Source: Corbicula japonica (Eukaryota > Mollusca > Bivalvia > Venerida > Cyrenidae). Taken from it: a DNA stretch of 64,000 bases. The notes under the pieces are model-generated. The model did not search any database, was not told where the DNA came from, and was given only the letters and a program-made list of their open reading frames with translations. This document shows, piece after piece, positions 32,152-42,899 of this stretch; position 1 is the stretch's first letter, and every line of letters starts with the position of its first letter. Where the stretch lies: positions 372,001-436,000 of the forward strand of contig JAZAYU010000079.1 in assembly GCA_038501625.1 (NCBI GenBank), given 5' to 3'. A program made the translations under genes and the position numbers.

Positions 32152-33230
32152 AAACTAGAATTATCACTGAGAGTGATTAAATACCCCCAGATGTGTGCTT
32201 GATACTTGAACTGGAAATTCTTAGAACCGATGTGTGCCAAAAAATGTTATAATATATGAAGCCTTTCATTAGAAATCATCCAGAAACCATTTTTTCTATT
32301 TTTAGTAACAGTGAACAGTGACCTTGACCCCACTAAGCCCATTTTCAATACCAAGTTTCATCTTCACAGACACTACCTATATAGCAATTTTCATCACAAT
32401 ATCTCATTCCCAACTACAGTTATTGAGCATATACAGTTTTTTTCTTTTTAGTAACAGTGACCATGACCCCACAGGCCTTACTTTCAATTCCAAAAGTCAT
32501 CTTCACAGAAACCGCCTATACACCAAATTTCATTCAAGAATCTCATTCAAAGCTATAGTTACTGAGTGGAAATGAAAAGGTTTGAAGTTAAAAAAAAACA
32601 GTGTCCTTGACCTTGAACCCACAGGACCCAAAATCAAACTTTACCTGTATCTTGTAATGTTACATCTGTGTCTCAACAAATATTTAAATCTATGAAGTAT
32701 TTCATGAGTTATCGTCCAGAAACAGTTTGTTTTTTATTTTAAGTAACAGTGACCTTGACATTGACCCCACAGGCCCCAAAGTCGAACTCAACCTGTATAT
32801 TCTGATGTTACATCTATGTCCCAAAAAAGGATTTAATCTGTGAAGTATTTCATGAGTTATCATCCGGAAACCATTTTTCTATTTTAAGTAACACTGACCT
32901 TGACATTGACCCTACCAGCCCCAAAGTCGAACCTGACCTGTATCTTGTGATGTTACATCTGTATACCAAACATTTTAAAAATATTTGATGCCTTTCAGGA
33001 GTTATTGTCCGGAAAGTATTTTTCTATTTTTAGTAACAGTGACCTTGACACTGACCGTACCAGGCCCAAAATCGAACTTGACCTGTATCTTATGATGTTA
33101 CACCTGTGTACCAAAAATTATTTAAATCTGTCAAGCCTTTCATGAGTTATCATCCGGAAACGAAGAATCCGACCGACAGACTGACCAACAAGCTCACTCC
33201 TGTATACCCTCTCCAATTTTCGTTTATGGG
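32152..33230 (+). mobile_element. Tandem-core element C: about six units of about 147 bp
   Basis: The head is AACTAGAATTATCACTGAGAG with ATACCCCCAG. Units carry AGTAACAGTGACCTTGAC and CTTGTGATGTTACATCTGTG and end CATGAGTTATCATCCGGAAA. The tail CGACCGACAGACTGACCAAC and GTATACCCTCTCC close it. The architecture matches elements A, B and D but the core sequence differs. Confidence 0.8.
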
Positions 33231-33519
33231 AGTTTAACAATCTTGTCATATACGTGCCTGATGCATAGAACCACAAAACACACAGACCTTTGTTTTACAA
33301 ACAAATCCTTAACAGTATCTATTGTTCTTCCCAAGTACATCGGATAAAATGTCAAAAAAATTACTACTGAAATTACCAATGTTTTAAAAAACTATTAGAT
33401 TACAAAATCAAAGTACTGTCTCTTAACATAGAGTGAAACGCATAAGAATTCAAAGCTAGATGACACAAATAAATACTTTTTGCTGTGTTAATTCATGTCA
33501 ATCTAATAAACAAAACATA

Positions 33520-33735
33520 TTTCAACCTTTTACTCAATATAGCAATTGGCAAACAGTGTAGATCCAGATCAGCTGGCATATCAATGCCATCTGTTCTGGA
33601 TTTACATGTTCACTTCTTTTCAGAAATAATCCAATTGATCTAAAAGTGAACAGTATGGATCCCGATCAGAAAGCACAGCTGATCTAGATTAACATTGTTT
33701 TCCGATGCAATATAAGTCCTATCAAAGAATCAACT
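33520..33735. mobile_element. P1 copy 14
   Basis: ACCTTTTACTCAATATAGC starts it. The cores are AGTGTAGATCCAGATCAGC and CTGATCTAGATTAACATTG. The right end is decayed. Confidence 0.75.
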
Positions 33736-33879
33736 AACATCAATACAATTTTAGCATTGATATCAATACCACAAATAAATAATACATTATATTATTATCA
33801 ACAAAGAGATGAGGAAGCTTAAAAACTGGACACAAATACTCATGGTTACAAGACAATAATATAATAAAATAACCAGAGC

Positions 33880-34345
33880 CAAGTGTAACCCAGAAAAACA
33901 GAGCCCTGTGTTACTGATGTCTGTGGAGTCCTGTGTAACCAAGGTAAACAGAGCCCTGTGCAGTCAAGGTAAATAGAGCCAAGTGTAATCAAGGTTAACA
34001 GTGCCCAGTGTAACAGAGGTAAACAGTGCACTGTGTAACCAAGGTAAACAGTGCACTGTGTAACCAAGGTTAACAGTGGCCAGTGTAAAAGAGAGAAATA
34101 GAGCACTGTGTAATCAAGGTTAACCAAGTTAACAGTGCCCAGTGTAAAAGAGGTAAACAGAGCACTGTGTAACCAAGGTTTACAGTGCCCAGTGTAACAG
34201 AGGTAAATAGAGCACTGTGTAATCAAGGTTAACCAAGGTTAACAGTACCCAATGTAGCAGAGGTAAATAGAGGACTGTGTAACAGAGGTCAAGAGGGGCC
34301 AGTGTAACAGAGGTCAAGAGGGGCCAGTGTAACAGGGGTAAATAA
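33880..34345. repeat. Minisatellite, units of 24-34 bp
   Basis: About 16 units vary around TGTAACCAAGGTAAACAGTGC and CCAGTGTAACAGAGGTAAAT. Higher-order alternation of ACTGTG and CCAGTG versions is visible. It lies about 170 bp below candidate exon X3 and is read in frame by the over-long minus-strand open frame, producing a false repetitive peptide. Confidence 0.85.
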
Positions 34346-34512
34346 ACAAAGCCCGGAGGTAAACAAAGCACAAAGGAAAACAATCCTTTGAATAGACTTT
34401 CATCAGCATGCACTTGATCTTCATGATCATCACAAGTATGTTTGTCCACATTACGTAGAACACAACAAAAAATAATACTCCCAGCATGCTTAATCTGTAA
34501 ATCGAAACATAC

Positions 34513-34749
34513 ATGTGACGTCGAGGTCTGGGCTGACCAATTAACAACAGCCATATTTCTATAAGGAACTTCTAACTCTGTTTCGCCACATGTCCTATCT
34601 GGAGATCCATCATATGACAATCTTTGTGAAGATTTATCTTCTGATGAAGAGTCAAAGCCCGAGTCACGCCCTACTTGCTGCTTCATCCAGTCCAGCAGAG
34701 ATACTGTTGTTTTAGTGGGAAATCCCAAATCACTGCGTTTACGCCGAGG
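34513..34749 (-). CDS. Candidate DOCK loop exon X3 with DSGFDS degron-like motif, 79 residues
   Basis: The 237-bp segment has acceptor aattatgacag and donor gtatgt and is phase 0 at both ends. It encodes PRRKRSDLGFPTKTTVSLLD, then WMKQQVGRDSGFDSSSEDKS, and ends MAVVNWSAQTSTSH. Residues 2-5 are a basic RRKR cluster. Residues 29-34, DSGFDS, fit the beta-TrCP phosphodegron DSGxxS, followed by acidic/serine residues that CK1/CK2-type kinases could use. The frame stays open below 34513 but becomes minisatellite, supporting the exon end at gtatgt. The acceptor has a weak pyrimidine tract. Function is not established. Confidence 0.6.
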
Positions 34750-35040
34750 CTGTCATAATTTTTAAACATTATTAAAATTTAATGTCCACATTAATGACAG
34801 AAGTTAAAAACTCTTTTTTCTGCTAGAAATTCAGTATACACTTATATTTAATGAAAACCTGTCTGGCAAAAATATGAAATATGAGCAAACAAGATAATAA
34901 AACTAGAGTTTACCTTGTAATTATGTTTATTTTCTATAATTGTAGCGATATAAAAACTTATTACTTCTTAAATAGCTTTATATGTGATCAAATAACAAGA
35001 GGCAGGGAAATTCCAAGAAACCAGATTTCTTTATTGTAAA
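34750..35040. other. Unassigned AT-rich intron
   Basis: No structure is seen. It provides the intron immediately before X3. Confidence 0.5.
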
Positions 35041-35043
35041 TAT

Positions 35044-35228
35044 TTAACCCTTCACTCCATAGATACGTGGGCGAACAATACAGATCCAGATCAGCTGGAA
35101 CATCAGTGCCATCTGATCAGGATCTTCACTATTTGCTTCTTGATGTATAAGGTTATTTCTGACCAAGATGAAACCAGTGAAGATCCAGATCAGATGGCAC
35201 CGATGTGTATGTATGGAGTAAAGGGTAA
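35044..35228. mobile_element. P1 copy 15, shortened
   Basis: TTAACCCTTCACTCCATAGA at the left and GGAGTAAAGGGTAAA at the right enclose 185 bp, so about 55 bp of one arm is deleted. Confidence 0.8.
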
Positions 35229-35356
35229 ATTGGTGATCCTTGGTCCAACTGTTCTTCAATTCAGATAAGCAGGTTAGTCTTATTCTGTGCAGCAAATGTT
35301 TTGAGTATTGTAACTGAATGCATTTTATGGAAAACATAATTATTTGAATTTAACAT

Positions 35357-35600
35357 TTAACCCTTTCCTGTATAAATACACCTTTATTGCTAGGGCGACC
35401 AGTTAAAATCCAGATCAGCCTGCACATCCGTGCCGTCTGATCAGGATCTAAACTGTTCGCTTTTTTGATTCATTAGGTTATTTCTGACCAAAATGCGACC
35501 AGTGCAGATCCTGATCAGACGGCATGGATGTGCCGGCTGATCTGGATCTACACTGGTCGCACATGCGTAAAAATGCGTATATATCAAGGAAAGGGATAAG
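35357..35600. mobile_element. P1 copy 16
   Basis: TTAACCCTTTCCTGTATAAA begins and AAGGAAAGGGATAAG ends it. The cores are AAAATCCAGATCAGCC and CTGATCTGGATCTACACTGG. Confidence 0.88.
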
Positions 35601-37257
35601 AAGCAAAAATCAACTCCAAGATGGATAGTGTTTGTTTTAAACAAAATCACAAGTAATAAAAGGACAGATGTTTGTAAAGTGCATATATGTTAATGCAAGA
35701 CACTGCTACATGAATTTCAAATGATATCATTTTACATATTTATAGAATTGTATACATTACCATGCATCATTTTCAAAGAGACAGTCTCACAGACAGTATG
35801 CTAATTGATGCAGATAGTTCTTGCAGAAACAGAATTGTTAAAGGATTATATAAATGCCCAAAGTGTACTTTGTTTATCTGGGTATCTGGGTATGAAAAAC
35901 ATTTGGGTTGTTTAAAGTATGTGAAATCTTTCAGGTTTCATTCTTACTTTAAACAACTTAACTAGAGCTATCACTGAAGGTGATTAATACCCCCGCAATA
36001 CTGCTTTGTCAGAGTATACAGAAATGATGTTTGCATCTTTCATGGGTGAAAGTTGAAAAATAATTCAAATCCTGAAAATTTGTTGCAAAAGTTGTGTTTA
36101 AAAATAGCGACTTGGGTTTTCACCGGATGTAAACAAAACTGTAAAAGTAGTTGACGTCACAAGGTTTTGTTGAATCGTGCTCCCCTTCTAAAAAATAATG
36201 GACTGATCCAAATGAAAAAAAAATATGTCAAGCAAATCTAATCACGAACGTATGTTAAAAGTTTGAAAACTGGAGAAGTAGTTTGTGTCATAAGATTTTG
36301 TTAAATAATGCTCCCCTCCAACCAAAAATGGACTGATCCATAAAAAATATGTCACTAACATGCGCACTTCATGCAGAACATATGATTTCAGTTTCAAGTC
36401 GATATCTTGAAAACTGTAGAAGTTTGCATAACACAATTGTGTTAAATCATGTCCCCTGCAAAAAAGAATGGACTGATCCACACAAAAATTATGTCACACA
36501 CATCTACACTTCAGGCCGAACATATGTTTAAAGTTTCAAGTCAATATCTTAAAAACTGTAGAAGTAGTTCGTGTCACAAGATTTTGTTGAATCATACTCC
36601 CCTGCTAAAAAATAATGGACTGATCCACATGAAACAAAGTATGTCATGGAAATCTACTCACAAACTTATGTTTAAAGTTTGAAAACTGGAGAAGTAGTTT
36701 GCATCATAAGATTTTAAATAAAAGATTTTGTTAAATAATGCTCACCTGCAAAAAATAATGGACTGATCCACACAAAAATATGTTGCTGACATACACACTT
36801 CATGCAGAACATACAATTTTGGTTTCAAGTCGATATCTTGAAAAGTGTAGAAGTTTGCATAACATGATTTTGTTAAAGCATGTCCCCTGCAAAAAATAAT
36901 GGACTGATCCACACGAAAAATATGTCACGCACATCAACACTTCAGGCCGAACATATGTTTAAAGTTTCAAGTCAATATCTTAAAAACTGTAGAAGTAGTT
37001 TGTGTCACAAGATTTTGTTGAATCATACTCCCCTGCTTAAAAAATACTGGACTGATCCACATGAAACAAAGTATGTCATGGAAATCTACTCACAAACGTA
37101 TGTTTAAAGTTTGAAAACTGGAGAGTAGTTTGCGTCATAAGATTTTAAATAAAAGATTTTGTTTAATAATGCTCCACTCCAAAAAATAATGGACTGATCC
37201 ACAAAAAATATGTCGCTTACATGAGCACTTCATGCAGAACATACAATTTTAGTTTAA

Positions 37258-38602
37258 AGGAGTATATGACAATAAGTTCTAACGGACAGAATTTTTTAAA
37301 ACTTTGCACAATTAAAGAGAATTCCTTCACAAACAAAATGATATAAAGAAAAATATAGCTTTCCAGGCTTGTTTTTGAGTAATCGCTCATTATTAGACCC
37401 CTTACGGCCATTTTGAAGGGATTTCGAGAAAACGCACATATATTTTTTAAATGATTGTTACATCTGGAATTCCTAATCAACACCTTATATCTATGCATTT
37501 TTTTGTTTGGAATTATGTGTATGTATGGTTTTGGGTGGAATTATGTGAGATTTTTTTTGTATATTTGAAGAAAAAACTTTAAAAATGACCAAAATATCCA
37601 ACAAAAAAGGGAGACAATTCAGTCCCTGACTGGAAAAAAATCTATATATCTTTTTTTTGTAACGGACAGATTTTTTTTAAACTCCATAAAATGACACAGT
37701 ATATATTTCTAAACAAAACAAAAACATAAAAAACAGGGGCATCCAGGCTTATTTTTTACTATATTCATTCAAAGTTGGTCATATAAGTAAAAAATATCTC
37801 TAATTTTAATTCAATTCTAAAAATATCCATCATAACATGTATAAATAGATTTATAACATGCTCATCAAAACTAATTTCATATTTTGAAAGAAATAACTAT
37901 TTCTTTATCAAGAATTACATTACAGTTACCACATTTCTTTCATAAAATTTCCACAACTGCAGCCCTGAGTGTTGCCAAAGTTTACATACATATCGAAAAA
38001 CACCTAACACTGATAATCCCTAAATCTTATGATCCATTAAGTAATTATACAATTTCTGAACAACAGATTTAAGAGATGTTACTCCAGGTTTGCCTGTGTC
38101 ATTTCTCACCAAACAGCTGAGACAATCCATCTAATCCACCACGAGAGACAGCAAGTTTTATATGACTCAAATTCAAACCGGATGCTGCAATTTTCTTTGC
38201 CATTTGACATGAAAGTATTTTCTGTTTGGTTAAAAATTCAAGAGTATCAAAACTAACATCAGTCATTTTCACATGAAAGTAACATTATCTACTTCGGACG
38301 TCAAATTATCCGAAACACTTGAATCATTGTCAGGGCAAATTATCGAACCAAATAATTTACGTTTCTTCACAGCTTGGTGATTTCCATCACTAACGAACCT
38401 GCCCTTCTTGTTTTTCTCGCTTGAGGCCATTCTCACGGACGATAACTTTGTGAGAAATTATTTGAAATATTTAATCGATTGATTTTACGCAACAGTCGAA
38501 GTACTAACATTACTCAACTAACACCGGTCACTGAGAAAAATACATTTCGTGAAACTAGCACTTGCGCAGAACTATGCGCGTAAACTATTGTAATATACTC
38601 CT
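37258..38602. mobile_element. TTAA-flanked TIR element T2 within array D
   Basis: AGGAGTATATGACAATAAG at the left and its inverse TATTGTAATATACTCCT at the right are flanked by TTAA at 37254-37257 and 38603-38606. TTAA duplication suggests piggyBac-type mobilisation, although the ends do not start CCC. It is 1345 bp. It carries the broken open frames at 38080-38435 but no transposase that I recognise. Confidence 0.78.
38060..38435 (-). pseudogene. Frameshifted gene remnant inside element T2, unknown family
   Basis: On the minus strand MASSEKNKKGRFVSDGNHQA continues to LFGSIICPDNDSS and NVTFM, then stops. In a shifted frame MTDVSFDTLEFLTKQKILSC and GLNLSHIKLAVSRGGLDGL follow, ending SQLFGE. 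A further shift gives NDTGKPGVTSLK. The pattern (short basic start, then a helical block, then GKPxVT) reads as one ancestral protein with two frameshifts. I associate this block with repetitive bivalve genes of unknown function but cannot name a family. Confidence 0.55.
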
Positions 38603-39786
38603 TTAAAGTCTTATATCTTGAAAACTGTAGAAGTTTGCATCACACAATTTTGTTAAATCATGTCCCCTGCAATAAATAATGGACTGATCCACACGAAAAA
38701 TATGCCATGCATATCTACACTTCATGCCGAACACATGTATAAAGTTTCAAGTCAACATCTTAAAAACTGTAGAAGTAGTTCGCGTCACAAGATTTTGTTG
38801 AATCATGCTCCCTTCCGATAAATAATGGACTGATCCAAATGAGACAAAAAAATTTGCGCAAATGTACTCAAACATATGTTTAAAGTTTCAAGTCGATATC
38901 TTGAAAACTGTTGACGTAGTAAGTGTAGAAGTTTGCATAACACGATTTTGTTAAATCATGTCCCTGCAAAAAATAATGGACTGATCCACACGAAAAATAT
39001 GTCACGCACATCTACACTTCATGCCGAACAAATGTATGAAGTTTCAAGTGAATATCTTAAAACTGTAGAAGTAGTTCGCATCACAAGATTTAGAAGTTTG
39101 CATAACACGATTTTGTTAAATCATCAAGTCCCCTGCAAAAAATAATGGACTTATCCACACGAAAAATATGTCAGGCACATCTACACTTCATGCCGAACAT
39201 GTGTATCAAGTTTCAAGTCAATATCTTAAAAACGGTAGAAGTAGTTTGCGTCACAAGATTTTGTTAAATCGTGCTCCCCTCCGAAAAATAATGGACTGAT
39301 CCACATGAGAAAAAAAAAAGTTTGCGCAAATGTACTCACGAACATATGTTTAAAGTTTCAAGTCGATGTCTTGAAAACTGTTGATGCTGTAAGTGCCACA
39401 GACAGACCGGGTCAACGAACCAACCAACCAACGAACCAACCGGATGATGACTCCTATATACCCCCTCTACTTCGTATGCGGGGGTATAAATATCTTCAAA
39501 ATATCTTGATGAACACAATCAATTATGGATTTAATTTTTAAATTTTCACTAAGATATTCTAAATTCAAAACCAAAATATATATAAATTTTGGCTCTTTCT
39601 AGAATGGCTTTTGGGACAACACCCTGGCAAATTAGCAAATGATGGTACACTTTTTCACAGCACCCAAGTGGCAAAGCTGCCATTATTTGTGATTGGCTTT
39701 TATTGTACATAGAGCAAAACTTTATCATTATAAAATGTAAACCTTTCATCAGAGTAAAGTGCAAGAAGAGTATAAATATTTGAGTA

Positions 39787-40902
39787 CACTGTAGACTCTT
39801 TATAACGCGGTATTGCGGGTCCATCATCCCGACCGTGTTAATAAGTGAAACTGCGTTATATTTTCCCGCGCAAAATACATGTCCCGATTTTCCCGCGAAA
39901 AATACATGACCCGATTTTCCCGCGCAAATATACCACCTAATACACAACTAACGAGATTATGCATAATTCCACGTAACATCATGATTCCCCACACTGTACT
40001 CGACAAATAATATTTCTTACAAGACATACAATTACCAAATTTCAAATAAAAAAGCAAAACGGCAAGAGACTGACTAATAACACCAAGATCAAAATCGGAT
40101 CGGCCTTTTAAATTGTTGTAATGGAATTAAAGACCGTATATCTAGTTTGTTTAGATGCCTGCAGAAATAATTTATTTTTTTATGACACAAACTCTAACAT
40201 TTACGAACGTAAAATAAATATTAAAATACTAACCATCGTGAACATATTCCATAATTTATAAATTACATCCTAATTTTATCTCCAGTATAATATTTCAGTA
40301 TTATTGCATCATCAACCAACTTAAACCAGCTAAAAAATGCCAAATGTCACGTACACACTTCTTGCAGATCAAACGATTTCATAGCAGAGCCGACAAAACA
40401 TCACAGTCTCGATACGAGCCGACATTTTTCTTTGAAGTCGCATTTCATTGACAGATATTATCGCTGTTTACCTCCATAGTCAAAAATGCAACATTCATGA
40501 AATTAACAGGAAGGCGGATCAAAGCAAAATGTACATCAATGAACTACCGACAGGTTTCAAACATGATTGGGAATATTTTTTTGTTTCTTTCTTGTGCGGA
40601 TTATGTGATAATTATAGAGACAATCGAATTTAGTAATGGATCAATGATAAACAGTAAGTAAGCATTCACAAGTTTGCCTCGGGCTGATATCTGTCACTGG
40701 GAAAGGTGTTAAAACACGGTTGTTTTAGGGATAAAATGTGTGCGTCACTTATAGACATGTTACAATTGTGACTTCCGGTTTGATTTATTTGCCGTTTCAT
40801 GGTAAAAAATGGACTTAGAAAAAAAAATAGGGGATCCACGGGACGACCGCGTTATAATGGAGCGCGGATCTAACTGAAGCGCGTTATAAAGAGTCCGCAG
40901 TG
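39787..40902 (-). mobile_element. TA-flanked TIR element T3 (pogo/Tigger-like), 1116 bp
   Basis: CACTGTAGACTCTTTATAACG at the left is matched in inverse by GTTATAAAGAGTCCGCAGTG at the right, and TA flanks both ends. CA(C/G)TG-type ends with TA target duplication fit pogo/Tigger elements. Internal sequence (about 40220-40440, read on the minus strand) is homologous to element T1, including ATGGAATAT.TTCACG before a GTTAGT donor-like site. Confidence 0.82.
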
Positions 40903-40939
40903 TATTGTGTATGCACTTACAATCATGGGTTTCAAAAAC

Positions 40940-41055
40940 TCATTACGACTGAGTTCAGCCAATCCGCTACAAGAGGTAGCAGACTGGTCTCATTATCAGC
41001 CAATCAGCTATCAGTCAGAGATCAGAGACTGGTCATCAGTTTACAATCAAGACCT
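40940..41055. mobile_element. F2-like copy, strongly diverged
   Basis: CAGCCAATCCGCTACAAGAG and CAGACTGGTCTCATTATCAG, then CAGCCAATCAGC and AGAGACTGGTCATCAG, keep F2 words in inverted order. Confidence 0.45.
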
Positions 41056-41330
41056 TTCCTCTGTCACATATTGGTTAATTTGTCTATTTAATGACTGAAA
41101 ACTCTTAATAAGTTGGATATAATAATTCTGTCCCAATAATTACATAAATTTTATTTCATACTGAATTAAACAATAAACATGTGTTTCTCTACAATTTTTA
41201 AACAAAACTATTCTTACAATCTTTCATATAGTTTAAAAAAACCCTGGAAAATTCACACTGGTTTCAAGAGCTATACCCATACATATATAGTGTACAATGG
41301 AGTAAGAATTTTATACGCAGAATAAGAAGT

Positions 41331-41660
41331 TTATGTCAGCAAGCTGATTCTGGAAGAGGATATGGAGTGTATTTCTGATATGTCATCACATACTGATACT
41401 TCTCTCGCAACCAAACTGTTTTTCACACACTCCTGGTTTATCATAACTGCCGGCATAATCGACAGTTCCTGGCCTTGGTCTACCTGTCTCTTCAGACCAG
41501 CTTCATTTTTCATTGTGAAGCCACTGTGAGTTTTGCTTCTGGTTACTGCTTTACGTTGTTTTGATGGGGAATCTTTGGTACTTAGTTTTGCAGTTTCACT
41601 TGTAAAGTCCTTTGAATCAGTTTGAATCGTGTTGCGATAAATATTACATGTAGTAGTTAA
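41331..41660 (-). CDS. Candidate DOCK loop exon X2 (boundaries uncertain)
   Basis: The frame is open on the minus strand from the acceptor-like gtgtctcttag (first base 41660) to a TAA at 41331-41333. A second acceptor, gattcaaag, would start it at 41609. Residues include DFTSETAKLSTKDSPSKQRK, KNEAGLKRQ and DISEIHSISSSRISLLT: polar, Ser/Lys/Glu-rich and without low-complexity repeats. Two phase-0 donors are available, CAG|GTAGAC after base 41484 and TCA|GTATGT after base 41394. Either would join in frame to X3. Reading to the TAA instead makes an alternative terminal exon that truncates DOCK before DHR2. No known domain is recognised. Confidence 0.5.
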   Translation of the reverse strand, partial: LTTTCNIYRNTIQTDSKDFTSETAKLSTKDSPSKQRKAVTRSKTHSGFTMKNEAGLKRQVDQGQELSIMPAVMINQECVKNSLVAREVSVCDDISEIHSISSSRISLLT

Positions 41661-41767
41661 CTAAGAGACACTCGATGACAAAATGTCACTCAGCATACAT
41701 AAAGATCTCATAACCCAACCACCAGTGTTAACAAAACAATAATTTTTGTAAGCATTTGTTAGAATGT

Positions 41768-41945
41768 GCATTAGTTTGTGTGTTAGTATTAACCTGGCAC
41801 TCATGAATATTCTGTATCTAATGATAAAGACATCTGATGATTTTATTGTTTTTTTAGTGAGAAAATATATTTTTAATACTATCAGAATTAACTATGATAG
41901 CCCTACATAGCAGCTAAACTTAATGAGTGCCAGGTGAATTCTAAC
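41768..41945. mobile_element. Short TIR MITE, family M3, copy 2
   Basis: GTTAGTATTAACCTGGCACT at the left is matched in inverse by ATGAGTGCCAGGTGAATTC and TAAC at the right. It is about 178 bp and related to 5350-5512. Confidence 0.6.
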
Positions 41946-42444
41946 TTGAATGTTCTATGTTCAATGTCATATGCACACCATTGTTTGGGATGGATCAACA
42001 TTTGTACAGTGTTTACTTGTTAATATACTGAGTTGCCCTAGATCCCCTATAATGTAATATACATTTCCATTACTGCCCATGAACAGGCTCAATCAAACCA
42101 AGCCTGCAATATTATCATATTTGTTATGTTCAATTGTGTTCAAAGTTCACATTTTATCAACTGAAAAATTCTTAGACAATCTGTAACATTTTAGCATCTT
42201 GACTACTAGACAATAACCAAAATCTGCCTAAAATGTCAAAACCCAATAAAAAAAATCTCTTCCCTAAAATGTATGCCAATCACATGTATAAATATCAAGT
42301 ATTTTATCATTTTGTCCTTTACTGTCAATTCAGTTGTAGACATTTAATCAAGTTACAGGATTTAAAGACCTTTGAGTGCACCATGTGCAGTGTGTGTGTA
42401 TTGGAATTCAGGCACAGCACACATTAGTTTGAAACACTACCTAC

Positions 42445-42573
42445 CGATGTAAACTTAATTTCCATCATTTGTTTTCTCAGATTCTGGTATTGAGAGAGAT
42501 CATTTACAGCAGCCTTTCGAGACTTAGAGTAATTTCGACTAAGTCTCAGTGAGAAAATTCTCATCAGACGATC
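42445..42573 (-). CDS. Candidate DOCK loop exon X1, 43 residues
   Basis: A 129-bp open segment on the DOCK strand lies between acceptor tcttctgacag and donor gtaggt, phase 0 at both ends. It would encode DRLMRIFSLRLSRNYSKSRK, continuing to NLRKQMMEIKFTS. The composition is basic and helix-forming, with no stop. It lies between core exons that end and begin in phase 0, so it can be spliced in without changing frame. I recognise no family domain. Vertebrate DOCK3/4 have nothing comparable that I can recall at this point. It could be a constitutive mollusc-specific insert, a cassette exon, or (less likely) an exon of a nested gene. Confidence 0.6.
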
Positions 42574-42589
42574 CTGTCAGAAGATTGGT

Positions 42590-42890
42590 CATAAATATAT
42601 TATGTGTTATCTCACCCCTTCCCATTGGTTTTTACTTTTTAAAAGTAAGCTTTGCAACAAAATGTCAAATGTTCTAGAACTTTGGATAGGTAGCAGTTTG
42701 ACTATAGAGCTGAAACTTGTTATCCTGATATTTTGGAGTACCCATAAAAACACTTTGACATAGGCGAAGTCTGACAAACATGAACACAACAATTTAGCCT
42801 TTAAATATTGGATCATAAATGTATATTGCTTTTAAGTTTATATATGCACTGATTTTGTGCAAATAAAGGATTAACAAGGCAGTCTTAAGG
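42590..42890. other. Unassigned intron
   Basis: The minus-strand frame at 42607-42816 has no splice or domain support. Nothing else is seen. Confidence 0.45.
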
Positions 42891-42899
42891 ACCATTACT

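Larger units (their letters stand above)
35962..39490 (+). mobile_element. Tandem-core element D, interrupted by a TTAA element
   Basis: The head AACTAGAGCTATCACTGAAG and ATACCCCCGC are mirrored by the terminal GCGGGGGTATAA. Units carry AATAATGGACTGATCCACA, ATCTACACTTCATGCCGAAC and AAAGTTTCAAGTCAATATCT and alternate in two versions with a higher-order period of about 410-420 bp. The tail has GACAGACCGGGTCAACG and AACCAACC repeats. The array is broken at 37258-38602 by another element. Confidence 0.85.

Noticed and set aside
33880..34345. CRISPR-like array
   Set aside because: Units are contiguous and similar throughout with no unique spacers, in a spliced eukaryotic gene. It is a minisatellite.
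34180..34512. Continuing X3 into the 182-codon open frame below 34513
   Set aside because: The lower part translates a minisatellite and adds hydrophobic repetitive peptide. A good GTATGT donor ends X3 earlier in the correct phase.
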